Shown here: piece by piece, positions 8,466 to 16,569 of the stretch
Layout of the letters: the number at the start of each line of letters is the position of its first letter
How positions within the stretch are numbered: position 1 is the stretch's first letter
Origin: Bacillus_BU sp051233475
GTDB lineage: Bacteria > Bacillota > Bacilli > Bacillales > Cytobacillaceae
Length of the DNA: 64,000 nucleotides
Assembly (NCBI RefSeq): GCF_051233475.1
Contig: NZ_JBKFGH010000020.1
Span: 1 to 64,000 of the forward strand
Direction of reading: 5' to 3'
Program-made: the position numbers and the translations under genes
The notes under the pieces: model-generated
Told to the model about the DNA's origin: nothing
Database searches by the model: none
What the model saw: the letters and a program-made list of their open reading frames with translations, nothing else

Positions 8466-8666
8466 ATGGAAGTCCTCGAAAATTTAAATATTGCAATTAT
8501 ACTACCACTCATCATTCTTCAATTAATTCTTTTAATTGTTGCATTAATTGATTTAGTCAAAAATGAAAATACTAATGGACCAAAATGGGTCTGGGTGTTA
8601 GTCATTGTTTTTATCAATATAGTCGGTCCAATTGTTTATTTTGTGATTGGAAGGAGAAATCAATAA
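8466..8666 (+). CDS. yxlE: PLDc_N domain protein, YxlE-like
   Basis: A 66-residue membrane protein with two helices (about residues 8-32 and 41-62). It carries the PLDc_N signature in which a GPKWVWV stretch is followed by GPIVYFVIGRR. B. subtilis YxlE has the same size and sits before yxlF and yxlG, as here. AAAGGTGGTG precedes the ATG. Its stop overlaps the start of the ATPase gene by one base (TAATG), which suggests translational coupling. In B. subtilis YxlDE act against sigma-Y; no sigY is visible in this window. Confidence 0.82.
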   Translation: MEVLENLNIAIILPLIILQLILLIVALIDLVKNENTNGPKWVWVLVIVFINIVGPIVYFVIGRRNQ

Positions 8667-9574
8667 TGTCGGTTATCTCGGTTAAAGATTTGAAAAAAAA
8701 GTTCCAAGATAAAGAAGTGATAAAAGGATTGGATTTTAACCTGGAAACTGGCAAGTGTACTGCGTTAATCGGTCCGAATGGGGCGGGAAAAACAACTATA
8801 TTAAGGATGCTCTCAGGGTTAATCAGGCCTTCATCGGGGAAGATTGAATTTCAGGATAAGGAAGCCAGAGGCGATATTCGTAAAATCATTGGGTATTTGC
8901 CTCAATTTCCTGTTTTTTATGAGTGGATGACGGGCTTCGAATTTCTTCTATACGTGGGTCGTTTAGGTGGATTATCTAAAATAATTGCGAAAGAACGGGC
9001 TGAGGAATTATTACAGCTCGTTGGTATTGCTGACGCCAAAAATCGCCGGATTGGAAAATATTCAGGCGGGATGAAGCAACGTTTAGGCATTGCCCAGGCT
9101 ATTATTCATCAGCCTAAGCTAGTCATGTTAGATGAACCGGTTTCAGCATTAGACCCTTTTGGCAGGAGAGAGGTATTAGACCTGTTAGAGAAGCTGAAAC
9201 AAAATACTACAATCCTATTTTCAACCCATATTTTAAATGATGCCCAAGAGGTTTGTGATAATATCTTATTTTTACACGACGGGAAACTAGTAGAATCCGG
9301 CACGATGGAACAATTGCAATCGCGGTACCGTCAATCGAAAATAGTGGTTGAGTTTATCGAGAACACTGAGGATATCATTAAGTCTCTAACGCTTATTCCG
9401 TATATTAGCTCAAGCTCCATAGAAGGAAACGAGGCAACATTGGTTGTAACTGATCTTGAAAGAGCTAAAGTTTCATTATTACGTGAGATAGCAGATAAAA
9501 ACTTACCGATTACCAGGTTTGAGGTGGGACGGTTAACGTTAGAGGATGTTTTCCTGGAGGTGGTGAAAAAATGA
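8666..9574 (+). CDS. yxlF: ABC transporter ATP-binding protein, YxlF-like
   Basis: A 302-residue ATPase with Walker A GPNGAGKT (about residues 37-44), signature SGGMKQR (about 134-140), and Walker B LVMLDEP followed by the H-loop STHI. The C-terminal 90 residues form the extra domain common in exporters of the DrrA/CcmA type. ATG 8666 is chosen over an upstream in-frame ATG because AAGGAG precedes it and it couples to yxlE. Partner of the following permease; the exported substrate is unknown. Confidence 0.9.
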   Translation: MSVISVKDLKKKFQDKEVIKGLDFNLETGKCTALIGPNGAGKTTILRMLSGLIRPSSGKIEFQDKEARGDIRKIIGYLPQFPVFYEWMTGFEFLLYVGRLGGLSKIIAKERAEELLQLVGIADAKNRRIGKYSGGMKQRLGIAQAIIHQPKLVMLDEPVSALDPFGRREVLDLLEKLKQNTTILFSTHILNDAQEVCDNILFLHDGKLVESGTMEQLQSRYRQSKIVVEFIENTEDIIKSLTLIPYISSSSIEGNEATLVVTDLERAKVSLLREIADKNLPITRFEVGRLTLEDVFLEVVKK

Positions 9575-10347
9575 GCCAGTGGCTGATCATCTTAAATAAA
9601 GAAATATTGGAAATGGGAAGAAATTTTAAATGGATCTGGTTTCCAATCTCTTTTATTTTACTCGGGGTGTCAGAACCGATAACTACATACTATATGCCTC
9701 AGATCCTTGATTCAGTTGGGGATCTCCCTGAGGGTGCTGTTATTAAGTTCCCGACGCCATCTGCTCCAGAGGTACTGTTTCAAAGCATCGCACAGTATAA
9801 CACAATTGGTTTGCTAATCATTGTTTTGGCATCTATGGGATTAATCGCAGCTGAACGAAAAAGCGGAGTAGCAGAACTAATTCTCGTTAAACCGGTATCA
9901 TATTTTTCCTATGTAACAGCTAAGTGGGCAGGGGCAATGTTATTATTATGGGTTGCTTATTTTCTTGGATTTCTAGCAAGTTGGTATTATGTTATTATCC
10001 TTTTTGAGCACGTATCGTTTACTGTATTTTTCATTTCGTTTGGAGTATATGGGCTATGGCTGTCGTTTGCTTTAACTGTGACGGTCTTCTTTAATACGGT
10101 TTTTAAATCACCTGGTGTCGTTGGGTTTGTCTCATTGGCAACCATTATTATTCTTAATTTAGTATCAGGGATGCTTGCTCATGTACTAGAATGGAGTCCA
10201 GCTCAAATATCAGATTATACGAGCACCATTTTGACAGGAGGGAATATGCCGGATGAAGCATGGGGTGCTATAGCTGTTACAGCAGGATGTATTGTCGGGC
10301 TGTTGGCTCTTTCCGTATCGGTTTTCCGTAAAAAGGAACATACATAA
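9571..10347 (+). CDS. yxlG: ABC transporter permease, YxlG-like
   Basis: A 258-residue ABC-2 type permease with six hydrophobic segments. The first is near residues 20-38, followed by a long outside loop (about 40-75), and the rest span 80-252. Its ATG overlaps the stop of the ATPase gene (ATGA), so the two are co-translated and form one exporter. The order yxlE-yxlF-yxlG matches the B. subtilis sigY operon, though sigY, yxlC and yxlD are missing and a DUF4870 gene leads instead. Confidence 0.88.
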   Translation: MSQWLIILNKEILEMGRNFKWIWFPISFILLGVSEPITTYYMPQILDSVGDLPEGAVIKFPTPSAPEVLFQSIAQYNTIGLLIIVLASMGLIAAERKSGVAELILVKPVSYFSYVTAKWAGAMLLLWVAYFLGFLASWYYVIILFEHVSFTVFFISFGVYGLWLSFALTVTVFFNTVFKSPGVVGFVSLATIIILNLVSGMLAHVLEWSPAQISDYTSTILTGGNMPDEAWGAIAVTAGCIVGLLALSVSVFRKKEHT

Positions 10348-10444
10348 TGATAAGTCAAATAAATAAACATTATTTTACAATAGTGATAAAATAACAATAA
10401 AAAGAGTCGTATTGACTGCTCATAAAATGAAGGGAAGGAACGTT

Positions 10445-11290
10445 GTGTTAAATAATGTTGGTTTAGTATTGGAAGGGGGAGGAATGCGCGGGGTTTACAC
10501 CGCGGGTGTTCTTGAATGCTTTTTAGAAAGTAATCTCAATTTTCCATATGTAATTGGCGTATCTGCGGGTGCCTGTAATGCAGCATCCTATTTATCGAAG
10601 CAAAAAGGAAGAAATCACAAGGTTAACATCGACTATGTGACTGACCCGCGCTATCTATCCTGGCGCAATTTTTTAAAAACAAGACAGGTTTTCGGTATGG
10701 ATTTTATTTTTGGTGAAATCCCTAATAAGCTGGTTCCATATGACTATGATGCATTTTATCGAAGTCCAGCTGAGTTTGTCGTTGGAACAACTGATTGTAT
10801 TACAGGGAAGCCGGTTTATTTTTCTAAACAAGAATATGGACATGAGATCCTAACGGTATTGAAAGCGTCAAGTTCGTTACCTTTTGTTGCAGAAGAAGTT
10901 TCTTTTCAAGATAAAATTTTGCTTGATGGCGGAATCAGTGATCCTATTCCAATTAAAAAAGCACAACAGGACGGGTATAACAAAAATATTGTCGTCCTGA
11001 CAAGAAATTATGGCTATCAAAAAAAGCCATCGCGCTTTCATTTTTTAGCCAAGGGAAAATACCCGAATTACCCAGGCTTACAAAATGCCTTAAAGCGCCG
11101 CTATCAAACATATAATGAAACGATCCGTTATTTAGAAGAAGAAGAGAACAAGGGGAATGTCCTAATCATTCGTCCTAGTGAGCCAATTGAAGTTGGTCGG
11201 ATGGAACGAAAGCCAGAAAAGCTAGAAAAACTTTATGAATCAGGCTATAAAGATGCCAAAAACTATATTCAAAAAATAACTCAATGGTAG
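10445..11290 (+). CDS. Patatin-like phospholipase family protein
   Basis: A 281-residue cytoplasmic lipid hydrolase of the RssA/YjjU type. The oxyanion loop EGGGMRG (residues 10-16), the nucleophile elbow GVSAG with Ser40, and the dyad Asp in LDGGISDP (about 159-166) are all present, so it should be active. Starts at TTG 10412 and ATG 10427 are possible, but AAGGGAAGGA lies just before GTG 10445. A terminator follows, so it forms a single-gene or operon-end unit after yxlG, 97 bases away. The substrate is unknown. Confidence 0.88.
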   Translation: MLNNVGLVLEGGGMRGVYTAGVLECFLESNLNFPYVIGVSAGACNAASYLSKQKGRNHKVNIDYVTDPRYLSWRNFLKTRQVFGMDFIFGEIPNKLVPYDYDAFYRSPAEFVVGTTDCITGKPVYFSKQEYGHEILTVLKASSSLPFVAEEVSFQDKILLDGGISDPIPIKKAQQDGYNKNIVVLTRNYGYQKKPSRFHFLAKGKYPNYPGLQNALKRRYQTYNETIRYLEEEENKGNVLIIRPSEPIEVGRMERKPEKLEKLYESGYKDAKNYIQKITQW

Positions 11291-11313
11291 CGAATTAAAA
11301 TGTATTAAGCTGA

Positions 11314-11352
11314 GCCCGGAACAAATGAAAACGTTGTTCCGGGTTTGTTATT
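11314..11352 (+). terminator. Rho-independent terminator
   Basis: The stem GCCCGGAACAA / TTGTTCCGGGT, followed by TTTGTTATTT, lies 24 bases after the patatin gene stop. Confidence 0.85.
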
Positions 11353-11440
11353 TAGTTTTTACATAGGAAAAAACAATCATGTTTATTACATGGAAACAAT
11401 AGAATGGTAAAAAGGTTGATTAGGACAAGGAGAAAAATAG

Positions 11441-12436
11441 ATGAACATTCAACAATACTATCGATCCGCTGCTAATATTGCTCTAAACGAAAGTATCGCT
11501 TCATTTGTTCCAGTAATCTTAATTTTGGGTGGTGGCATATATTTCTCTGTAGACTTACCTTTATTTTTGGTCATCCTCCCCTTTATTGTATTTAGTTTTT
11601 ACTGTTATCAAATATATTTAATCCAGCATCGCCGCAGTCTTGAAGCAATGACCAAAAAGCCATCTGTTGATCTTGGATTAGTCAGGACTGAACACCTTTT
11701 AATTACCTTTATGCCTGCCCCATCATTAAGAATGCTGTTGTTTGAACCGAACGGAAACCTAATCGGGGAAGTCCGGGACGAGAGGTTTTGGTGGTGGAGG
11801 TGGTTTCTTCCATATTTTATAGACAAGCGCTTCCCAAAGACATATGGGTTATATAGTCCACAAAACAAGCTAAAAGCTTATTATCGTATCAATGCCCGAA
11901 CAAAAGAAGTAAAAATATATGATTCAGACCAAAATGAAATGGGTGTTTTTAATAAAAAAGCTGTGTTAAAGAACATTTTTGAATTTGACCACTCTGTTGA
12001 TTGGAGTGGAAGGTGCGAGACTCCTGCGGGAGAAGGTGTCACGGGAGACCCCGCAGGCGCTATGGCGCCGAGGAGGCTCGCGGACTCCCCCGCGGAAAGT
12101 GAGCACCTGGAACAGAAATCAACAGCTAAATTTTACAGGAACAATAAAAAAATAGACCCCACATCTCAACAAAAGAGGATGGGGGTCATTCATTCTTTAT
12201 TGAATAATCAAGACATTTTTGTTGAAGGTTCTTCTGTCTATCAAGCTAAAAAATTTAGAAATCAACAAGGGCATGTTATTGGAAAGTTAATAAAAGGCTG
12301 GATGCCCTTGGAGTGGGGGCATCAATTTCGAGACGCGAATACGCCAATATTAATTTTTGATGAGAAACTAAATGAAACAGAGAAAATATTAATGATTGGT
12401 GTATTAGTTGACTTTTATCATTATACAAGCCACTAA
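11441..12436 (+). CDS. Membrane protein with a dispersed repeat inserted in frame
   Basis: A 331-residue open frame with an AAGGAG site. The N-terminal part has two close membrane segments (about residues 20-38 and 42-62), then a soluble region rich in Trp and aromatic residues (about 80-175) that vaguely recalls LURP-one/YxjI-like tubby folds. Residues about 173-232 are encoded by a dispersed palindromic repeat (11958-12138), after which protein-like sequence resumes (about 247-331, with strands such as GKLIKGWMPLEWG). The insertion keeps the frame open. A terminator-like hairpin (GACCCC / GGGGTC, 12154-12187) also lies inside the frame. It may be a functional gene with a linker insertion or a decaying one; the function is unknown. 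Confidence 0.6.
   Translation: MNIQQYYRSAANIALNESIASFVPVILILGGGIYFSVDLPLFLVILPFIVFSFYCYQIYLIQHRRSLEAMTKKPSVDLGLVRTEHLLITFMPAPSLRMLLFEPNGNLIGEVRDERFWWWRWFLPYFIDKRFPKTYGLYSPQNKLKAYYRINARTKEVKIYDSDQNEMGVFNKKAVLKNIFEFDHSVDWSGRCETPAGEGVTGDPAGAMAPRRLADSPAESEHLEQKSTAKFYRNNKKIDPTSQQKRMGVIHSLLNNQDIFVEGSSVYQAKKFRNQQGHVIGKLIKGWMPLEWGHQFRDANTPILIFDEKLNETEKILMIGVLVDFYHYTSH
11958..12138 (+). repeat. Dispersed palindromic repeat, copy R1 (inside a CDS)
   Basis: About 180 bp sharing its sequence with copies R2, R4 and R5. It starts at AGCTGTGTTAAAG, has the core GAGACTCCTGCGGGAGAAG, and ends at ATCAACAGCTAAATTTTACA. GTTGATT near the start pairs with AATCAAC near the end, and AGGTGC pairs with GCACCT, so the element can fold into one long branched hairpin. 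Terminal TGTTAAA / TTTAACA-like ends are visible when copies are compared. Confidence 0.85.
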
Positions 12437-12448
12437 ATAGCTGGGAAC

Positions 12449-13243
12449 TCATTTAGCCAATCGCTCTCGGATTTTCCTTTTTCGATAGAGATACCTACCT
12501 GTATCAGCTATATCATGAATGGCCGAACGGTTTGTAAAGGCGCCAAACAATAGTCCGGCAATAGGAATCATTTGAAGCAGCTTCTTCCAGCCGAATTGAT
12601 CCCGATAAGTGAACACAACCTCTCGCCAACCTTGTATTTCGGCAATTACTTCTCGATCACGACTGGAATTAGGTTGATCAAAGCTTGATAGCTGCTGTAA
12701 AATGGCTTTCTTACCTACGATATCAGAGGAAACAAACTGCAAGCATTTTACAATGAAAATGCGTTCCTTTTCTGAATGAGGATCGTATCCATAGCAAATT
12801 GCGATATCTTGCAATGTTTTTAACTGAAGTCCTAATAAAAGTGGGATGTCAAGGGAAATAGTAAAGATTCCCCCCACACCTGTACTGGCCCCTTGGACTG
12901 TAGCGATTTTTTTTCTGCTATTTGTCAATTTTTCGGCTGCTTGATCCATTTCGATTAACGGTAAATTGGCAGTGTCTTGAAGATTTTCAACATGTTCTAG
13001 ATGTGAATAATAAGACTTAATTTTATCGGTTGAGCTTAAATAGCGGCCGCCTGTTTGGATATATTGACTTAGTTCATCGATGATTTGGCCCATTTTTTCT
13101 TGGAGAAAATTTGGAGTCCATTTATCTAGAAGCTTAAACGGGAGACGGCCTAACTTTTCCCAAAACCACAAGTCGCTCTGGTCCTTTTCCCAGGCTTCAC
13201 ATTTTGCCAACTCTGCTTGTAAAAATTCAACTGTTTCGTTCAT
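12449..13243 (-). CDS. EcsC family protein
   Basis: A 264-residue protein resembling the EcsC family. It has a charged amphipathic N-terminus and a central hydrophobic Gly-rich region with GASTGVGGIFTISLDIP (about residues 113-129), the most characteristic stretch of the family. It ends in a short hydrophobic segment with the IPIAGLLFGAFTNR motif (about 225-238). EcsC is encoded beside the EcsAB exporter in B. subtilis, but here the gene stands alone and converges on the repeat-bearing gene. Its biochemical role is unknown. Confidence 0.85.
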   Translation of the reverse strand: MNETVEFLQAELAKCEAWEKDQSDLWFWEKLGRLPFKLLDKWTPNFLQEKMGQIIDELSQYIQTGGRYLSSTDKIKSYYSHLEHVENLQDTANLPLIEMDQAAEKLTNSRKKIATVQGASTGVGGIFTISLDIPLLLGLQLKTLQDIAICYGYDPHSEKERIFIVKCLQFVSSDIVGKKAILQQLSSFDQPNSSRDREVIAEIQGWREVVFTYRDQFGWKKLLQMIPIAGLLFGAFTNRSAIHDIADTGRYLYRKRKIRERLAK

Positions 13244-13363
13244 GTATTATTTATTTTTCCTTTCTTATTCCTTTTATTTCCTATTAAAATCCTAATCACA
13301 TTATGTTATACGAAACAGAATTTGGAAAGTTTCGAAATATACAGACTTTTCTTATAGAAAATG

Positions 13364-13396
13364 AAAAAAGCCTGTGAATAAGCAGGCTTTTTTGTA
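13364..13396. terminator. Bidirectional terminator
   Basis: The stem AAAAAAGCCTG / CAGGCTTTTTT has a seven-base loop. It sits just past the Spo0E gene's stop (minus strand), where it acts as that gene's terminator. Confidence 0.8.
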
Positions 13397-13428
13397 TTAT
13401 GAATGTTCATGATGTATTGTTTTGGTGA

Positions 13429-13614
13429 TTACGCTTCGATCTGATAACTTTTCGACTGATAGTGTGCAATATATCGATCAAGCCTTTGGCTGATTTCTAT
13501 TGTTTTTTCACTCGAAAGACCTTCTTTGAGACCGACTTTAATCATTTCTTTCCGAAGAGATTCAATTATCCCTAAAAGCTCAGAATTCCGATCAGCACAT
13601 ACTTTTGCTAGCAT
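13429..13614 (-). CDS. Spo0E-like aspartyl-phosphate phosphatase
   Basis: A 61-residue protein with the Spo0E family signature SQRLDRYI (about residues 45-52, pattern SxxLDxxI) after a predicted helix. Such proteins are two-helix phosphatases that remove the phosphate from Spo0A and so hold back sporulation. The size is normal for the family (Spo0E, YisI, YnzD). AGGGAG precedes the ATG. It is a single gene with its own terminator. Which environmental signal it serves cannot be told. Confidence 0.9.
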   Translation of the reverse strand: MLAKVCADRNSELLGIIESLRKEMIKVGLKEGLSSEKTIEISQRLDRYIAHYQSKSYQIEA

Positions 13615-13758
13615 GAATCGTCTCCCTTAAACAGTCTATATTTGCCAATTTACCATTATTTTAGGAAATAACGCTGTGACAAAAGACACTTATCGACAAA
13701 ATATTTATCGACAAATGAAATCATATTTGAATATATTATTATTTTTTAACTAAATGAA

Positions 13759-13787
13759 TTGCAGGAATAGTGTAATTAAGGTAATAT
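13759..13787 (+). promoter_or_regulatory. Sigma-A promoter of the rib operon
   Basis: TTGCAG, 17 bases, TAATAT. It is placed about 45 bases before the FMN aptamer, as expected for a riboswitch-controlled transcript. Confidence 0.65.
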
Positions 13788-13833
13788 GTCAATAAATAAT
13801 TAAATATGTAAAATCATATCGATTTTGATATGA

Positions 13834-14062
13834 TGCCTTCGGGGTCGGGTGAAATTCCCAACCGGCGGTGATGAGGATTTATCCTCTTAGCCCGTGACCC
13901 GGTTTCATCCTTATGGGTGGAAGCGGTGGATTTGGTGAGATTCCAAAGCCGACAGTAAAGTCTGGATGGGAGAGGGCGTTTTAGCGTGAAAAATCTTATT
14001 TTTTAACGCTTATTTCAGTATGTATTTAGACCCCGTACATTTATTTGTACGGGGTTTGTTTA
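13834..14062 (+). promoter_or_regulatory. FMN riboswitch (RFN element) with terminator
   Basis: The aptamer spans about 13834-13978. Conserved RFN blocks are all present: GGGGTCGGGTGAAATTCCC, ACCGGCGGTGAT, AGCCCGTGACCC, the GGTGGATTTGGTGAGATTCC block (shortened here), and GCCGACAGTAAAGTCTGGAT. The expression platform ends in a terminator, ACCCCGTACA / TGTACGGGGT then TTGTTT (14030-14060). When FMN binds, transcription should stop before ribE. Confidence 0.97.
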
Positions 14063-14171
14063 TATCATTATTTAAGCTAATACTAGAAATGGTAGGAATA
14101 CATGCAAATGCCCAAACAATTATCTATGAATACAGCTTTACTATTGGTTTAAAGTAAAGGGGGGATAATAC

Positions 14172-14825
14172 ATGTTTACGGGGATTATCGAAGAAATAGG
14201 AACCATCCAAAAAATACATAAACAAGGTTCCACAATGGTTTTAACCATTCAAGCTCAAAAGATCTTATCAGATGTTCATTTGGGAGATAGTATAGCGGTT
14301 AATGGTGTTTGTTTAACTGTAACGGATTTTTCCAAGACAATCTTTTCTGTTGATGTAATGCCGGAAACCTTCCACTCCTCTTCACTCTCTTTATTAAAGA
14401 CAGGTTCAAAGGTTAATTTAGAAAGGGCTATGGCGGCAAACGGAAGATTTGGTGGTCACTTTGTTTCTGGTCACGTGGATGGAACGGGCACCATTACTTC
14501 CATTAAAGCGGAGGAAAATGCGGTTTATTTTGACATCTCGATTCCGGATCAAGGAGTTCCTTTCGTCATGCCGAAGGGTTCAGTCGCCATTGATGGGACA
14601 TCACTAACAATATTCTTTGTTAAGGATCGGACCATAACGATCTCCTTAATTCCTCATACACGAGGTGAAACCATTTTAGGTCATAAGCGAGTTGGTGAAA
14701 TCGTTAATATTGAATTTGACATGTTAGGTAAATACGTTCATTCGATGATCGAGAAAAAAGCTGAAACAGCCAACAAAGAAACGAGAATCACTGCTGATTT
14801 CCTTAAACAAACCGGTTTTATGTAA
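14172..14825 (+). CDS. ribE: Riboflavin synthase, alpha subunit
   Basis: A 217-residue enzyme that dismutates two 6,7-dimethyl-8-ribityllumazine molecules into riboflavin. Two homologous barrels are visible. The first starts MFTGIIEEIGTI and contains GDSIAVNGVCLTV (about residues 37-49); the second starts near residue 98 and contains KGSVAIDGTSLT (about 135-146). Both substrate-site motifs are intact and the length is normal. It is the first gene of the FMN-controlled operon, with AAGGGGGG before the ATG. The usual first gene, ribD, is not here but at 47011. Confidence 0.97.
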   Translation: MFTGIIEEIGTIQKIHKQGSTMVLTIQAQKILSDVHLGDSIAVNGVCLTVTDFSKTIFSVDVMPETFHSSSLSLLKTGSKVNLERAMAANGRFGGHFVSGHVDGTGTITSIKAEENAVYFDISIPDQGVPFVMPKGSVAIDGTSLTIFFVKDRTITISLIPHTRGETILGHKRVGEIVNIEFDMLGKYVHSMIEKKAETANKETRITADFLKQTGFM

Positions 14826-14844
14826 AATGGAGGGAGAAAAAACT

Positions 14845-16038
14845 ATGTTTCATTCTGTTGAAGAAGCCTTAGAGGATTTAAGAAAAGGTAAAATGGTAAT
14901 CGTTTGTGATGATGAGGATAGGGAGAATGAAGGAGACTTCCTAATGCTTGCTGAATTTGCCACTCCTGAAGCGGTAAATTTCATGGCTAAAGAAGGAAGA
15001 GGGCTTATCTGTGCTCCTATTACAGAAGAGCTTGCTCAAAAATTAGACTTAAAACCGATGACAGAGGTCAACACTGACACAAATGGGACGGCATTTACGG
15101 TAAGTATCGATCATATTAGCACTTCTACTGGAATTAGTGCATTCGAGCGATCTGACACGATTTTAAATATGCTTATTGATTCAGCAAAACCAGAGGATTT
15201 TAAACGTCCTGGTCACATTTTCCCGCTCATTGCCAAAACCGGCGGTGTGTTAAGAAGAGCTGGACATACAGAGGCAGCTATTGATCTCGCGCGTCTTGCC
15301 GGGGGAAAGCATGCGGGTGTCATTTGTGAAATAATGAATGAAGATGGAACAATGGCAAGAGTACCTCAATTAAAGGAAATTGCTCAGCGTTTCGATTTAA
15401 AACTGATCACCATCCAAAACTTAATTGAATATCGACTTACTCATGATTCGCTTGTAAAACGTGAAGCAGATATTCAACTGCCAACCGAGTATGGGAATTT
15501 CCGTGCAGTTGGCTATACAAGTATTGCTGATGGAAATGAGCATATCGCACTTGTGAAAGGTGAAATTAACGAGGAGGTTCCTACTCTCGTCCGAGTTCAC
15601 TCAGAATGTTTGACTGGTGATGTCTTTGGTTCTCACCGCTGTGATTGCGGTCCTCAGCTTGAAGCAGCCTTAAAGCAAATCGAAGAGAATGGCAGTGGAA
15701 TTCTCCTCTATATGCGCCAGGAGGGAAGAGGGATTGGGCTGATGAACAAGCTCAAGGCCTATAAACTTCAAGAGGAAGGCTATGATACGGTTGAGGCTAA
15801 CCATAAATTAGGCTTTAAAGATGACTTGAGAGATTATGGTGTTGGGGCCCAGATTTTACGAGATTTAGGGGTTAGAAAGATGAAACTGTTAACCAATAAC
15901 CCAAGAAAAATTGCCGGTCTCGGAGGCTACGGCCTGGAAATACTTGAAAGAGTTCCAATTCAAATGGCTCCAAAGGAAGAAAATAAACAATATTTGCAAA
16001 CAAAACAAGAAAAGCTAGGACATTTATTAAAATTATAA
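14845..16038 (+). CDS. ribBA: Bifunctional DHBP synthase / GTP cyclohydrolase II
   Basis: A 397-residue fusion protein supplying both precursors of riboflavin. The N-terminal DHBP synthase domain (about 1-200) has DDEDRENEGD near residue 24 and the H-x-G-H-T-E region near 140. The C-terminal GTP cyclohydrolase II domain (about 205-397) has zinc ligands in HSECLTGDVFGSHRCDCG and the GTP site RQEGRGIGL. ATG 14845 is chosen over 14827 because GGAGGGAG lies at the latter. It follows ribE by 19 bases in the same transcript. Confidence 0.97.
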   Translation: MFHSVEEALEDLRKGKMVIVCDDEDRENEGDFLMLAEFATPEAVNFMAKEGRGLICAPITEELAQKLDLKPMTEVNTDTNGTAFTVSIDHISTSTGISAFERSDTILNMLIDSAKPEDFKRPGHIFPLIAKTGGVLRRAGHTEAAIDLARLAGGKHAGVICEIMNEDGTMARVPQLKEIAQRFDLKLITIQNLIEYRLTHDSLVKREADIQLPTEYGNFRAVGYTSIADGNEHIALVKGEINEEVPTLVRVHSECLTGDVFGSHRCDCGPQLEAALKQIEENGSGILLYMRQEGRGIGLMNKLKAYKLQEEGYDTVEANHKLGFKDDLRDYGVGAQILRDLGVRKMKLLTNNPRKIAGLGGYGLEILERVPIQMAPKEENKQYLQTKQEKLGHLLKL

Positions 16039-16057
16039 ATTAAGGGAGAGTTTAAAT

Positions 16058-16522
16058 ATGAAAAAAATTATTGAAGGAAATTTAATTGGCACAGGATTGC
16101 GTGTAGGGATCGTTGTTTCTCGTTTTAATGAATTTATTACAAACCGCTTATTAAGTGGTGCAGAGGATGCGTTAAATCGTCATGGTGTAAATGAGGAAGA
16201 TGTTACAGTTGCCTGGGTTCCGGGTGCATTTGAAATTCCAATCACGGCAAAAAGAATGGCTGAGTCTGGTAAATTTGATGCTGTTATTGCACTTGGTACC
16301 GTTATTAGAGGTGCAACACCGCACTTTGATTATGTAAATAGTGAAGTAGCGAAAGGTGTTGCAAGTACAGCCCTTCAAAGCGGCATTCCAGTTATTTTTG
16401 GTGTATTAACCACTGATACAATCGAACAAGCGATTGAGCGCGCTGGTACAAAAGCTGGAAACAAAGGCTGGGAATCTGCAGTCGGTGCCATTGAAATGGC
16501 TAACTTATTTAAGCAATTTTAA
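16058..16522 (+). CDS. ribH: 6,7-dimethyl-8-ribityllumazine synthase
   Basis: A 154-residue subunit of the icosahedral lumazine synthase shell, which joins the ribA/ribD product with the butanone phosphate from RibB. Family motifs include GIVVSRFNEFIT (about residues 18-29), VPGAFEIP (about 54-61), ALGTVIRGATPHFDYV (about 80-95, with catalytic His) and the C-terminal NKGWESA. AAGGGAGAG precedes the ATG. It closes the conserved ribE-ribBA-ribH run. Confidence 0.97.
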   Translation: MKKIIEGNLIGTGLRVGIVVSRFNEFITNRLLSGAEDALNRHGVNEEDVTVAWVPGAFEIPITAKRMAESGKFDAVIALGTVIRGATPHFDYVNSEVAKGVASTALQSGIPVIFGVLTTDTIEQAIERAGTKAGNKGWESAVGAIEMANLFKQF

Positions 16523-16569
16523 TGTTATTTTTAAAGAATTCGGTTGAATTCTTTCTGGGGGAATTACAA

